DNA of 64,000 nucleotides from Mercenaria mercenaria (GCF_021730395.1 NC_069362.1:66729501-66793500), one strand, 5' to 3'. Shown: positions 11,816-23,619, counted from the stretch's first letter. Notes: generated by a model from the sequence alone, not told the origin. Numbers and translations: made by a program.

Positions 11816-11998
11816 TTGAACAATTTTGAAAGGGGACCACCCAAGGATCATTCCTGTGAAGTTAAGTGTAATTCTGCCCAGTGGTTTTCAAGAAAAGGAT
11901 TTTTTAAGAAAATGTTGACGGACACATGACTCACGACGCACGACTGACATTGAGCGGTCACAAAAGCTCACCATGAGCTTTTGACTCAGCTGGGCTAA
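11816..11998 (-). mobile_element. Hairpin-ended dispersed repeat, copy 5, 5' end only
   Basis: On the minus strand it begins 'tttagcccagctgagtcaaaagctcatggtgagcttttgtgaccgctcaatgtc' and goes on to 'cttgaaaaccactgggcagaattacac', the same order as the plus-strand starts near 18279 and 29504. Only the first ~180 bp are present. Confidence 0.55.
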
Positions 11999-14900
11999 AA
12001 AGATTAAGTATGAAAGGGGCATAATTTGGTCAAAAATACATATTAGAGTTATGGGGATTGTTACAACACATTCAGATGATGATTATAAAGAAATATTTTC
12101 AATTTCAAATCATTATCTTTTAAAGTACCAAAGATATTGTCTATACAAGAAGCTTTCGAAAAAATTTAACATGGAAATAACGGGAATATCCAGTTGGGTT
12201 TGTTCTTCATTTTCCATAATCATCTATATCAATCTTCAACAAGCCTACAAAGAAAACTCTGAACTGTGAAAGTATTTGATTTTGTCTCCCTACATATCAT
12301 GGGAACATATTTTTTCTGCCTTTGCTCACTCAACGGTTTGTCTGTCTTCCCTTTTATCATGACTGCAGTTGATCTGTCTAAGGCCTGACCATATTGCATT
12401 GAGACTTACAGGAATTATTTGTAGTCTTGTTGTGCATCTATGGTTCAGATATTTTTTCAAGATGAAGGCTCCCTGTCAGGTCATACTTTAACAAAAGTTG
12501 TCCAGACAGTTTCTCGTAACTAGTTTTGAGATTTGAATGAAATTTCGTAAGAATGGTCAGTACATAGCCCCGTTGCACATGTTTTAAGGATTTTATGGTG
12601 GAAGGATTTTTCATTTAGTTACAGCCTTTTAATTTTGTCTGGCCTAATAATCCAAAATTGTAGGTAGGTATTTGATCAACAGATGAAATGTATAGTTGCA
12701 CATATTATTGCCAATAATTTGGTAAAGATTTTAATAGAGTTACTGCTCATTTTTTTATCGAGCCTTTTCAACATAATATTATCTTCTTAATGGTTGGTCA
12801 GAATTAGATAACACACCAAAGCAGTAGACAAACACATCATAATAACAGCTTCAAATTCATATAATATCAAAAATCAATAATAAGATAAAATAAAAATAGT
12901 AAAAATCAGTAATCAAAAACCATTCCTGTAACTGTTACTTCCATATTCAATTTCCTATCAGAATGAAATCCTGTATTATTATTATCCCTCACTGTAGGTA
13001 GAGTGATATTGTTTTGGCATTGTCTGTCAGAAACAGAAAATGCTTATAATTCAAAAAGTATTTTAGCTAGAATAACCAAACTTCAAATAATTATTCATTA
13101 GCACATGAACTTTGCTCACACTTAGTATTATTCCCCTTGACCAAGTAAAAGCAGAGTATTCCCCCTTCATTTGGAAAACTAATCCAAATGAAAATGCTTA
13201 TTATTAAAAAAATGTTTCAGCTAGAATCACTAAACCTCACATGATTATTTATTAGCTCACATTTAGTATTACCTCCCTTGACTCAGTAAAAGCTGAATTT
13301 CCTCCATTGATTTATTAAAAAATAAGTTTTTGAGTCGGCTAAAGGCTGAAAGCCTTTTGACGAGTCCTTGCTGTTCAGCGATTCTCTAAATGGACCGAAT
13401 AACACGTGAAGGGATGTAGTTCCATTAGATTTCTCAAATTTCAAACAGTTCACTGCATGAATGAAGTCAAGTTGTGTCAATTCCTTTTGCTATGACCAAT
13501 ATACAATGTAATCTGTCATATTTATAACTTGTAATTGTGCAATGCTCGAATGTAATTCATTAAGCATGAATGTGCATTTTAAGAATTGCGCAGGCTTACA
13601 AAGCTTGCGTAACATCCAGCGAAAGACAAAAAATAGTTCCACAGGGCTCCAGATAAGATGCGTATTAGCGTAAATTATGTATAGAAATAATGCAAATACG
13701 CATGTCTAATAATTTCTAAGCGTATAAAAACATATATAAAATTACAGAAATGCACACAATGCTTTTTTAAAAACAAAATCTGAATCGTCTGGATGCGTTA
13801 GGTAACATAGCCGATCAACCTTAATTCTCCCACATTGAACGTATACATGCATCGTATGATTTCTATAAACTTTGCGTGGGTTGAATTTTGCAGTCAGTAA
13901 ATGGATAAATTATTGGAAGAAGAAGCTCTTACTGGTTTGTTTAGTTACTACTGATATTAAAAATGATTTTAATTCTTATTTTTCGAGAAATAAATCGGCG
14001 AAACATTTAATTGTATTTTCTTGTAGTTTTTGAAATCGAAAGTAGATCGTCTATGTTTGGCTGCTTTCACGAAACGAAACAACTTTTTTATGAAAAGATT
14101 TAAATAAGAGGTAATTTAACCATAAACTTCAATGTCAGATACTGCCAATTGCTGCTTAATGTCTCCATATCATCACAATTTGTAAAATATATTGTTGAAA
14201 CTGGAGAAAAGTGTAATCGTATCCGGATATAATATTTTGGGTAAATATCGAGCTGTGTTATGAAATTTTAAGAAAAAAACTAAAAACAAACTGAAACTGG
14301 TAGACTATACTGTCAGTACATCAATCATTAGCCGACTCAGGCCCTTCAGGCCTTTGATTTTGACTGTACCAGTATCTAAGTAACCTATTGATGGATCTTC
14401 ATGAAACTTTACACAAATTTAGATCACTATAGGGCAGTGGTACATGCTTAGTTATCAGGATCTCTTCATTAACCAGAGTTATTGCCCTTTCATTATTTTA
14501 CAAACCATACATTCCCTCATAACAAAGGAATCCATTGATGGATCTTCATGTTTAAAACAAAAGTTTAATATAGATCACTATAGGGCAGTTATGCATGTGC
14601 ATCTTTCTTCCTAATCTCTTCAGTAACTGCATAGTAATTGCCATTTATTTGTTTTAAAATTCATAAATTCCTACAAAACAAAGTAATCCATTGATGCATC
14701 TTCATGAAACTTATAGATTACTATATAGAGGAGAGCTTTTTCCAGAAAAAAGGAACCAACAAACCATTGCACCATCCTTTTGTACATAACTTTTGCATAT
14801 CTTGAAAGAATATATCTTTCAAATTATTCTCCCTTCATTCACACATCAACTTACTTGGCGGGGGATATGAATTCACTGAATTTGCTTGTTAGAATTAAAT

Positions 14901-15355
14901 GCATGGAGAGACACTGGAGATTTTTCTTGTATTGAGTCTGTGTTGCAGTTTTCATTTGACCAGGTCAAATGAAATACAGGACTGTATTTCACTGTAATTC
15001 TAATGGAGAGTGATCTGGTAAAATTATGCCTATAAACTATAGTCATTCCCCTTTTCTGTAAAACAGTTAGGGATGAATGAGACATAAAAAATATGATGTA
15101 ATTCACGGTGTATGATTACAGGGTGAGCCAAAGAGTGCCAGAGGAAGCTTGGCATGATGGAAGGAGGTTTATGTGGCCATTCTCTCAAGGAAAATGCAGT
15201 CAGCAGATTCAATGAAGCTCAAAAAGCTATATAACATTTCCTCAAAAAAGAGGTGAAAAGTTTATATAGATATTTAATAAAATTAAGCACTAGACATATA
15301 CCGGTATAATCTGTATTTTAAAAAGTTCTGTCGTTTATATGCGACTACCATTTTT
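11999..15355. other. Intergenic region with old, diverged tandem repeats
   Basis: No supported gene. At 13037-13320 a ~175-bp unit ('aaaatgcttat.attcaaaaa.tattt.agctagaat', ending at 'cccttgac..agtaaaagc') is present twice with many differences. At 14370-14730 a ~140-bp unit ('ttgatggatcttcatgaaact', 'gatcactatagggcagt') occurs about three times. Both have the 'predicted-binding-site-like' phrase order of the hairpin-ended repeats and may be decayed relatives. The rest, including 13600-14330, is plain AT-rich DNA. Confidence 0.4.
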
Positions 15356-16934
15356 ATGTCTCCCCCAGGAGACATATTGTTTTTGCCCTGTCCATCCGTC
15401 TGTCCGTCCTTCCATCCGTCCTTCCGTCCGTCCTTCCGTCCGTCCGTACGTCACACTTCATTTCCGAGCAATAACTGGAGAACCATTTGACCTAGAACCT
15501 TCAAACTTCATAGGGTTGTAGGGCTGCTGGAGTAGACTACCCCTATAGTTTTTGGGGTCACTCCGTCAAAGGTCAAGGTCACAGGGGCCTGAACATTGAA
15601 AACCATTTCCGATCAATAACTAGAGAACCACTTGACCCAGAATGTTGAAACTTAATAGGATGATTGGTCATGAAGAGTAGATGACCCCTATTGATTTTGG
15701 GGTCACTCCGTCAAAGGTCAAGGTCACAGGGGCCTGAACATTGAAAACCATTTCCGATCAATAACTAGAGAACCACTTGACCCAGAATGTTGAAACTTCA
15801 TAGGATGATTGGTCAAGAAGAGATGACCCCTATTGATTTTGGGGTCACTCCGTCAAAGGTCAAGGTCACAGGGGCCTGAACATTGAAAACCATTTCCAAT
15901 CAATAACTAGAGAACCACTTGACCCAGAATGTTGAAACTTCATAGGATGATTGTACATGCAAAGTAGATGACCCCTATTGATTTTGGGGTCACTCCATTA
16001 AAGGTCAAGGTCACAGGGGCCTGAACATTGAAAATCATTTCAGGTCAGTAACTTCAGAACCACTTGACCCAGAATGTTGAAACTTAATAGGATGATTGAT
16101 CATGCAGAGTAGATGACCCCTAACGATTTTGGGTTCACTCTATGAAAGGTCAAGGTCAAAGGGGCCCAAACATTGAAAACCATTGCCGGTCAGTAACTTG
16201 AGAACCACTTGACCCAGAATGATGAAACTTCATAGGATGATTGGTCATGCAGAGTAAATGATCCCTAACGATTTTAGGGTCACTCTGTTAAAGGTCAAGG
16301 CCACAGGGGCCTGAACATGGAAAACCATTTCCAATCAATAACTTGAGATCCTCTCGACCCAGAATGTTGAAACTTCATAGGATGATTGTTCATGCAGAGT
16401 AAATGACCCCTATTGTTTTTGGGGTCACTCTGTTAAAGGTCAAGGTCACAGGGGCCTGAACATTGATAACCAGTTCCGATGAATAACTTGAGAACCACTT
16501 GACCCAGAATGTTGAAACTTCATAGGATGATTGAACATGCAGAGTAGATGACCCCTATTGATTTTGGGGTCAGTCTATTAAAGGTCAAGGTCACAGTGGC
16601 CTGTTCATGTAAAATCATTTTTTGGAAATAACTTGAGATCCAATTGACCTACAATGTTGAAACTTAATAGGATGATTGGACATGCAGAGTAGATGACCCC
16701 TATTTATTTTGAGATCACTTGATCAAGGTCACAGGAGCCTGAACAGTGACTTGAGAACCACTAGGCCAAGAGTGTTGAAATTTAGCGGGATGACTGGACA
16801 TGCCAAGTAGATGATCCTATTTGCAGCCAACCATCAGTGTCTCTTTGACTTTCGCTCCTGACCCCTATTGACTTCTTGCCTATAGGACTTTGCATTGGGG
16901 GAGACATGCGCTTTTTTACAAAAGCATTTTCTAG
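15356..16934 (+). mobile_element. GTCTCCCCC-hairpin element with ~145-bp internal repeats, copy 2
   Basis: Same plan as 8370-10231: a 5' hairpin ATGTCTCCCCCAGGAGACAT, then TATTGTTTTTGCCCTGTCC and a longer CCGTCCGTC run, then about nine ~145-bp units with AAAGGTCAAGGTCACAGGGG, and the end TGCGCTTTTTTACAAAAGCA..TTTTCTAG followed by T. Flanks differ from copy 1, which confirms both boundaries. Units within a copy are closer in order and wording than a simple minisatellite would need, so homogenisation within the element is likely. Confidence 0.7.
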
Positions 16935-17004
16935 TTTTCATGCCATTTTCCTAGGTCTGTATACCCAAACTCGATTACGGTACCATGTGTATTCTTTGTT
17001 AGTG

Positions 17005-17272
17005 GGGGCCTCTGTGGCAGGATGGTTTAGGTCGCTCACTTTGCCACTCATCGATGTGGGTTAGAGCCTCACTCGGGGCGTTGAATTCTTCATGCGAGGA
17101 GGCCATCCAGCTGGCTTACAGAAGGTCGGTGGTTCTACCCAGGTGCCCGCTAGTGATGGAATAATGCACGAAGGGGCAACTGGGGTCTTCCTCCGCCATC
17201 AAAGCTGGAATGTTGCCATATGACCTATAATTGTATCAGTGCGATGTTAAACCAAACAAAATAAAAATAAAA
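17005..17272 (+). mobile_element. V-SINE (RUDI-like)
   Basis: Begins GGGGCCTCTGTGGCAGGATG, then an A-box-like 'tggtttaggtcgctcac', a B-box-like 'ggttagagcctcactcgggg', the body 'gccatccagctggcttacagaaggtcggtggttctacccaggtgcccgct', and the tail 'cagtgcgatgttaaaccaaacaaaataaaaataaaa'. Full length relative to the minus-strand copy at 5731-6005; the B-box has substitutions, so this copy is probably inactive. Confidence 0.8.
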
Positions 17273-17802
17273 TCCTTATTAGTGTTTGGATAACAAATTA
17301 TTTGAAACGATTTTTAAGGTAAGTTGATTAGCTACAGTTATTTTGCGTACAAGCTTAACTGTCTTGACTCCTATATTTTGAGGACTTTCAGGACTTCAAA
17401 ATGTGCTGTCAAACTAGATAAATAAAAAATAAATACATTCACATTTCAATAGCATACTGAAATCAAATAATATTAGGGTTTACTTTATGATATCTGTGTA
17501 CAAAATGTTTTTTTAAGGATATATTGTATGTAATTTTATAAATTATTTAGTACTCTCATTTCAGTGTAATTTACAAAGGAGACATTCAGTTGCAGCAGCG
17601 GAAAGATAAACAATGTAAGAGGTTTTAGTATAGATCTCTACTTTCATTGTAGATGCTGATATTTCTGAGCTCATGCGTTCTGATAAATGAAAATGCACAA
17701 TTATGGGCAAGCACATATTTGTTGCATACTACAATTTAAATGTTAATTTTGTAAATTGTCAACAAGATGTTAAGTTTGTAATTTCTCAACAGATTGCAAG
17801 TT
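17273..17802. other. Unannotated stretch
   Basis: AT-rich, no supported gene or repeat. Confidence 0.3.
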
Positions 17803-17889
17803 GGCCAAGTAGCTCAGATGGAAGAGCAGCCTAGACTTTGTATGAGCATAGTTATAGGAAGGTCTCAGGTTCGAGTCCTGATCTGGCTA
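17803..17889 (+). tRNA. tRNA-like sequence, probable SINE head or tRNA pseudogene
   Basis: GGCCAAGTAGCTCAGATGG supplies an acceptor strand and a good A-box. GCTC..GAGC can form the D stem, and GGTTCGAGTCC is a perfect B-box in a TCAGG/CCTGA stem. The closing strand TCTGGCT pairs with GGCCAAG at six of seven positions, counting wobble. The anticodon arm is poor and the region too long for a simple tRNA, and no T-run terminator follows. I favour a tRNA-derived SINE head or a decayed tRNA over a working gene. Confidence 0.45.
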
Positions 17890-17916
17890 TCTTGCCTTAC
17901 CGTATTGATGATTTTT

Positions 17917-18278
17917 ATGCTTCCCAAATGGGAAGCATATAGTTGCCACTTCCTCCGTCCTGCACTTCTTGTCTGGAATATTTCTCAGCAACTACTGGTA
18001 GGAATTTAGCGTAACTTCATATGAAGCTTTATTATCAAAAGGAGATAATGCGTATTTTCTTTGTGTTCAGGTCAGATGATTTTTCACAGAGTTACTGCTC
18101 TTTGATTAGTCTATTCAACAGTAGTATACTATAGTACAATACTTACCTTGAGTATTTCTCATCAACCTTTGGTAGGAATTTAGCCATACTTCATAGGAAG
18201 CTTTAATAACTAGAAGAGATGTGCATATTGTCTTAGTGTTTGAATGATTTTTCTTCCAGTTATTGCTCTTTGATTATT
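17917..18278 (+). mobile_element. ATGCTTCCC-hairpin repeat
   Basis: Opens with the near-perfect hairpin ATGCTTCCCAAATGGGAAGCAT, followed by 'atagttgccacttcctccgtcctgcacttcttgtctggaatatttctcagcaactactggtagga'. A ~130-bp unit ('ctcagcaacta.tggtaggaatttag.cat.acttcat..gaagctttaat') then occurs twice. The plan, 5' hairpin then internal repeat, matches the other hairpin families in the window, but the sequence differs. It stops where the next hairpin repeat begins at 18279. Confidence 0.5.
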
Positions 18279-18962
18279 AGCTCACCTGAGCCAATGGCTC
18301 ATGGAGAGCTTTTGTGACCATTTGATGTGTGTCATCCATTGTCCATCCGTCAACATTTTCTAAAAAAAAAATCTTCTTGAAAACCACTAAGCAGATTTAC
18401 ACCAAACTTCACAGAAATGGTCATTGGGTGCCCCCACCCCCTTTCAAAAATGTTCAAAGATTGAATTCCACACAGAACTCTGGTTGCCATGGCCTCAGCA
18501 TTTGGCATGTGACATCATCTAATGGTCCTCTATAAAGATTGTTCAAATTATGCCCCTGGAGTGAAAAGAGGCCCCACGGGGATCCCAAGTTTTACATAAA
18601 CTTATATAGGATTTTTTTTTTAAATCTTCTCATCTGAAACCACAAGACCTAGGCCTTTGATATTTGGTATGTAGCATTGCCTTATGGTCCTCTACTAAGA
18701 TTATTCAAATTATTACCCTGGGATGAAAAGAGTCCCCGCCCTGGGGTGTCCCAACTTCTGTGGGGAAAAGCTTTAAAAATCTTCTTGCCTGAAACTGCAA
18801 GGCCAAGGCTTTTGATATTTGGTATGTTGCATTGCCTATTGGTCCTCTACCAAAATTGTTCAAATTATTCCCCTAGGGTGAAAAGAGGCCCAAACCAGTG
18901 GGATTCCCAAATTCTTCATAGACATATAGGAAAAAACTTTAAAATCTTCTTGTCTTATTTAT
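18279..18962 (+). mobile_element. Hairpin-ended dispersed repeat, copy 6, 3'-truncated
   Basis: Starts AGCTCACCTGAGCCAATGGC followed by 'tcatggagagcttttgtgacc', then 'cttgaaaaccactaagcagatttacaccaaacttcacag' and three internal units with 'gatatttggtatgtagcattgcctta.tggtcctcta' and 'ggtgaaaagaggcccc'. It ends abruptly inside a unit at about 18962, where the DIRS-like fossil is entered. Confidence 0.6.
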
Positions 18963-21050
18963 CAAAAATTGTAGATTTCGATGGCTGGGGAATTATGTTT
19001 GAAGTTTTTAATCTATTGCAAGAAAGATTTGGACAGTTTGAGGTAGACTGGTTTGCATCAGAATCTAATGTGAATGTTTCTGAATTCTATTCTAGGTTTT
19101 GGAACTGGTCATCAGCTGGAATTGATGCATTCACAGAGTACTGGGGAAATTTATTGGGCTATTTGTTCCTGCAATTCTTGTTATTTACAGAGTATTATTT
19201 AAAATGAAAGCCAACAGAGCAAATGGTGTCATAGTAGTCCCTTGCTAGATATCAGCATTTTTTTGCCACGGTAAATTCATATCCAGTGTTGTAGACTGGA
19301 TAGATTTGTCAACATACAAAGAGTATTACATTCGAAGTAAGTCTGAGAAGGGCATATTTGGCAACATAGACTTGCCTTTTCAAATGCTTGCGATACATCT
19401 AGACTTTAGCAAGGGAGGTTAATATTGATTATTCTGATTGACATACATGGGGCTAGTTATTTCCCTTATCTTGAATGATCCAAAAGTAATCTCTAATAAA
19501 TTTTGTTCAGGCAAAATTGCCTGGGAAAATGACAACTTTGCTGGAAATACATTTTAACATTGCTTGAAAAAAGGCAGCACTGCAAGAAATATGGCAGCAT
19601 TGCCAAATAAAAATGTTGAAAATGTGTAAATTGTATAATTTGTGCAAGTTTGCATGTTACAGAGTAATATTTTAGTCATATAGAAATAATTTTTCATGCA
19701 TTATTGATTTTTTTTCTTCATATGTTTATTTTTGCAGACATATAAAGATGGAAATAAGGCAGAATTGCCTGAAATAGGGTACCATTGCCAGAAGTTAGGC
19801 AGCATTACCAGAAATAAGGCAGAATTGCTGGAAATAAGGCAGAATTGCTGGAAATAAGGCAGCATTACCAGAAATAAGGCAGAATTGCTAGAAATAAGGC
19901 AGAATTGCTGGAAATAAGGCAGCATTACCAGAAATAAAGCATAATTGCAGGAAATAAGACAGCATTGCTGGAAGTAAAGCAACATTACCAGAAATAAGGC
20001 AGAATTGCTGGAAATAAGGTACCATGCCGGAAGTCAGGCAGCATTACCAGAAATAAGGCAGAATTGCTAGAAATAAGGCAGAATTGCTGGAAATAAGGCA
20101 GCATTACCAGAAATAAAGCATAATTGCAGGAAATAAGACAGTATTGCTGGAAGTAAAGCAACATTACCAGAAATAAGGCAGAATTGCTGGAAATAAGGTA
20201 CCATGCCGGAAGTCAGGCAGCATTACCAGAAATAAGGCAGAATTGCTGGAAATAAGGCAGAATTGCTGGAAATAAGGTACCATGCCGGAAGTCAGGCAGC
20301 ATTACCAGAAATAAGGCAGAATTGCTAGAAATAAGGCAGAATTGCTGGAAATAAGGCAGCATTACCAGAAATAAAGCATAATTGCAGGAAATAAGACAGC
20401 ATTGCTGGAAGTAAAGCAACATTACCAGAAATAAGGCAGAATTGCTGGAAATAAGGTACCATGCCGGAAGTCAGGCAGCATTACCAGAAATAAGGCAGAA
20501 TTGCTGGAAATAAGGCAGAATTGCCAAAAATAAGGCAGTATTGCCAGAGAAATTAAATGCAATGGGAGAATTGCATGGACTTACTTTAAAAATGTGTAAT
20601 ATGTGTTTAAATATTTTATGCAAGATTTTGATGTTTACTTGTTTTCATAGTTTTTCTCATTGGGAAAGGTGGGCAAAGTGTAATGACCAGTGGGTTTGAG
20701 AGTTGGGAAATTTGGCATTTTGCAATATATTTGGCTTCATTAAAACAAACTGTGAATACACCACGTCCTGTGATTTCTGCTTTCTACACTGTAAAATGGT
20801 TTCATGATTTAGGCGGTCTTAAATCACCAACAGATTCAAAATTAGTATTAGATATATTAGAAGCAGCTAAAAGGTTGTTATGTAAACCTACCATAAAAAA
20901 AGGAACCTGTAGCAATAGAGATGTATAATCAGTCATATTCTACTGGAAATTTGAAAAAAAAAAAAAGAATTATTTGTGCATGCTTGATGGCTTTTTCCAG
21001 ATTTATGAGTTCAGAATTGCTTAATATAACAGTTTCTGATATTAATTTTT
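18963..21050 (+). mobile_element. DIRS-like retrotransposon fossil (RNase H end, tyrosine recombinase)
   Basis: Three coding remnants of a DIRS-type element lie in the right order: a region typical of the stretch downstream of RNase H (about 18967-19420, with VDWFASESN and SRFWNWSSAG motifs), the N-terminal helical domain of the tyrosine recombinase (about 20690-20925), and the start of its catalytic domain (about 20965-21050). A 20-bp array lies between the first two and a hairpin-ended repeat cuts the recombinase at 21050. No continuation was found beyond that repeat. The element is broken in several places and looks older than the copy at 1-2880. The two may belong to related families, but they do not overlap enough to test this. 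Confidence 0.65.
19745..20545. repeat. 20-bp tandem array with ~180-bp higher-order period
   Basis: About 40 units of the type GGAAATAAGGCAGAATTGCT and GGCAGCATTACCAGAAATAA. Variant units recur in the same order: the marker 'ggtaccatgccggaag' appears near 20018, 20198, 20277 and 20455, giving two spacings near 180 bp and one short spacing of about 79 bp. Single similar units in the flanks (from 19500, 'gcaaaattgcctgg') suggest it grew from local sequence. The open frames on the minus strand are products of the period. Confidence 0.85.
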
Positions 21051-22374
21051 AGCTCACCTGAGCACAAAGTGCTCAAAGGTGAGCTTTTGTGATCACCCTG
21101 TGTCCGCCGTCTGTCAGCGTCAGCATCAACAATTTGACTGTTAACACTCTAGAGGTCACAATTTTGGCCCAATCTTAATGAAACTTGTTCAGAATGTTAC
21201 TCTCAATAAAATCTTGGACGAGGTGATATTGGGTCATCTTGGGTCAAAAACTAGGTCACCAGGTCAAATCAAAGGAAAAGCTTGTTAACACTCTAGAGGA
21301 CAGATTTTTGGCCCAATCTTAATGAAACTTGGTCAGAATGTTATCCTCAATAAAAGCTTGGACGAGTTTGATTTTGGGTTATCTGGGGTCAAAAACTAGG
21401 TCACCAGGTCAAATCAAAAGAAAAGCTTCTAAACACTGTAGAGGCCACATTTATGACTGTATCTTCATGAAACTTGGTCAGAATGTTAATCTTGATGATC
21501 TCAAGGTCCAGTTTGAATCTGGGTCATGTAGAATCAAAAACTAGGTCACCAGGTCAAATCAAAGGAAAAGCTAGTTTACACTGTAGAGGCCACATTTATA
21601 ATCATATCTTAATGAAACTTGGTCAGAATGTTAATCTTCAGGCTCTATAGGTCAAGTTTGAATCTGGTCACTTTTCACTATATGTATATAGTGGAAATTT
21701 AAAAAAATCTTCTTGTGTGAAACTGCTGGCCCGATTTTAAAATAATTTTGCACAAATGGTCCTTGTGTAACCCTCTACCAATTTTGTTCAAATTATTCCG
21801 ATTTGTTAAAAAACATGGCCGCCAGAGGGGGTGGTCACTTTTCATCAACAATTTCTTTAAACAACATCTCCAAAACCACTGAATGGATTTTGATGAAACT
21901 TTACACAAACGATCTCTGGGTACCCCTCTTTCAAAGTTGTTCAAATTGTTCCTGAACATTTCCGTCTTTTTGGTTAAAAATATGTTTTCAGCTACCACAC
22001 TTTAAAAATCTTTTTCTCTTGAGCTTTGATATTTGGCATGTGATACAAGGGTTTAACTCTCTACCATGATTGACCAAATTATTGCCTTTAGGTCAAAAAT
22101 GGCCACGTCCCTGTATGTGACATGTACTTACTATAGGCTAGCTTTTATATATGGAACTTTGAAAATGTTCTTCTCTGAATCAGTATCAACTAGAGCCTTG
22201 TATTTTGGCGAATGATATCAGAGTTGTACTGTCTTACTATTGCCCTAGGTTAAAGAATATATGACGGCTAACATAGAAGAAACCTATCAATACTTGTACC
22301 ATTACGTTAATTTATACAAACAGACTGAAAGCCTTATACACAGGTGAGCGCTTTAGAGTCAATGACCCTCTTCT
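21051..22374 (+). mobile_element. Hairpin-ended dispersed repeat, copy 7
   Basis: Starts AGCTCACCTGAGCACAAAGTGCTCAAA followed by 'ggtgagcttttgtgatcaccctgtgtccgccgtc'. It has three units with 'caatcttaatgaaacttggtcagaatgtta' and 'gggtcaaaaactaggtcaccaggtcaaatcaaa', then switches to the internal text of copy 1 ('cttttcactatatgtatatagtgg', 'catggccgccagaggg'). It ends GGTGAGCG, the hairpin AGAGTCAATGACCCT, CTT. The combination of two internal types under one set of ends points to recombination between subfamilies. It is inserted in the DIRS-like fossil. Confidence 0.6.
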
Positions 22375-23600
22375 TTCATGATAAAATAAAAATCAGTTTA
22401 TTCAAAAATTTTCCTATTAACACACTATGAGTTCCTTTTAATGGTGTATGATATCAATGTTTTGTCCTATACTTATGTTTAAAAAAAGAATTCAGGGAAA
22501 ACTATGGCGGCTCGTTTCTGCCGTGTTTGCGCTCCCGCAAGAAAGACAACATGGCACACGATAAATCGGTTCTGTCTTCTTGGCACCCGATTTTGTAGTG
22601 TCCTGTTGCTGGCAGTGTGCCAGGCAACTCTACGATGGCACGGCCAATTAATTTGTCGATGTTTCGCCTTCCGGTTTATATGCACAAAAAGCCAATATGG
22701 CCCTGATTATAGAAAACAGTGTATTAAACGACTTGTACTTACTTTCATCTACCTCCGTTGTTGGAATCTGCGGCGTGTAATTTAACTGTACATGTCAACC
22801 GAAATGTCAAACAAACAATGGAAAGGATTTGTCCTGTCCTCGTTCTGTAGTGTGGCGCCCCCGCCAGCACGAGGACATGACAGAAAAGAAGTTGCCAACA
22901 GAAAGAATTTGAATTATTAGTTCCATTGCCAAATATGTCAAGGGCTTGTGAGAGTATTTTGTATTACTCAGTTTACATACATTTTAGTAATAGTTCATAC
23001 AATCAACCCATACATATATCTATATCCCGCGAAGAACACGCGAACGTGTAAAAGTACAAGTGCCGCGTTGGTGGTCTTATTTCGAGGGAATACCGGATAT
23101 TACCTATTTGTTTGCATTTTGTGAAAAATATACATTGGACTTTTTCTTAAATACGCTTTCTCAAACGAAAATAAATTATGTATCTACTTATCAGTCTGAC
23201 AATATTCTAGTAAGAAAAGTAACATACACACATAGAAAGTTGGAAGCTTTAGGAAGTAATGAAGTTATTCGGGTAATGCGAAAAACGTTGAAAAATACTT
23301 TTTCTCTTAAAGTGCCTGAATTACCCCAAATTACACTATATTGAACTAGAGTTGCGGTCATAAAAGATACTAGACAAAGTCATGTTCACATGACAAGGAT
23401 AAAAATATAAAGTATCCCATGGATCAAAGAATCTTACTCGTGTTGACTAAAAATGGTTGAACGGTGGACCTTAGTTAAACCTGTGAACAGTTCCGTACAG
23501 TCGTTACGTTGAACTTCATAGACACACTAAAATGCCTCCGTTAAGATATAATTTCCTCATAGCCATCTGCCTTTAAAGCAATCATAGTTCAAATTAATTT
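22375..23600. other. Upstream region of gene A, no supported gene
   Basis: Contains a GC-richer patch (22500-22690) and a small hairpin, TGTCCTCG..CGAGGACA, around 22830-22870 enclosing 'tctgtagtgtggcgcccccgcc'. A similar phrase, 'tctgtatgtcgcccccgcc', occurs at about 41467-41490, so this is probably a low-copy repeat. A 94-codon open frame at 23060-23344 has mixed composition but no domain I recognise, no splice context and no relation to gene A; I do not call it a gene. Confidence 0.35.
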
Positions 23601-23619
23601 GCTCACTTCCCGGTACGAT

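Noticed and set aside
13330-14345. Possible inverted ends 'gagtcggctaaaggctgaaagcc' and 'agccgactcaggcccttcaggcc'
   Set aside because: Only the first few bases pair well; not enough to call an element.
17803-17889. Working tRNA gene
   Set aside because: A- and B-boxes are good, but the anticodon arm does not fold well and no terminator follows; kept only as tRNA-like.
22504-22785. 93-codon plus-strand frame with many cysteines
   Set aside because: Lies in a repeat-like GC patch with an overlapping antisense frame; no domain or splice context.
23060-23344. 94-codon frame upstream of gene A
   Set aside because: No recognisable domain, no link in phase to gene A, and length is within chance for this DNA.
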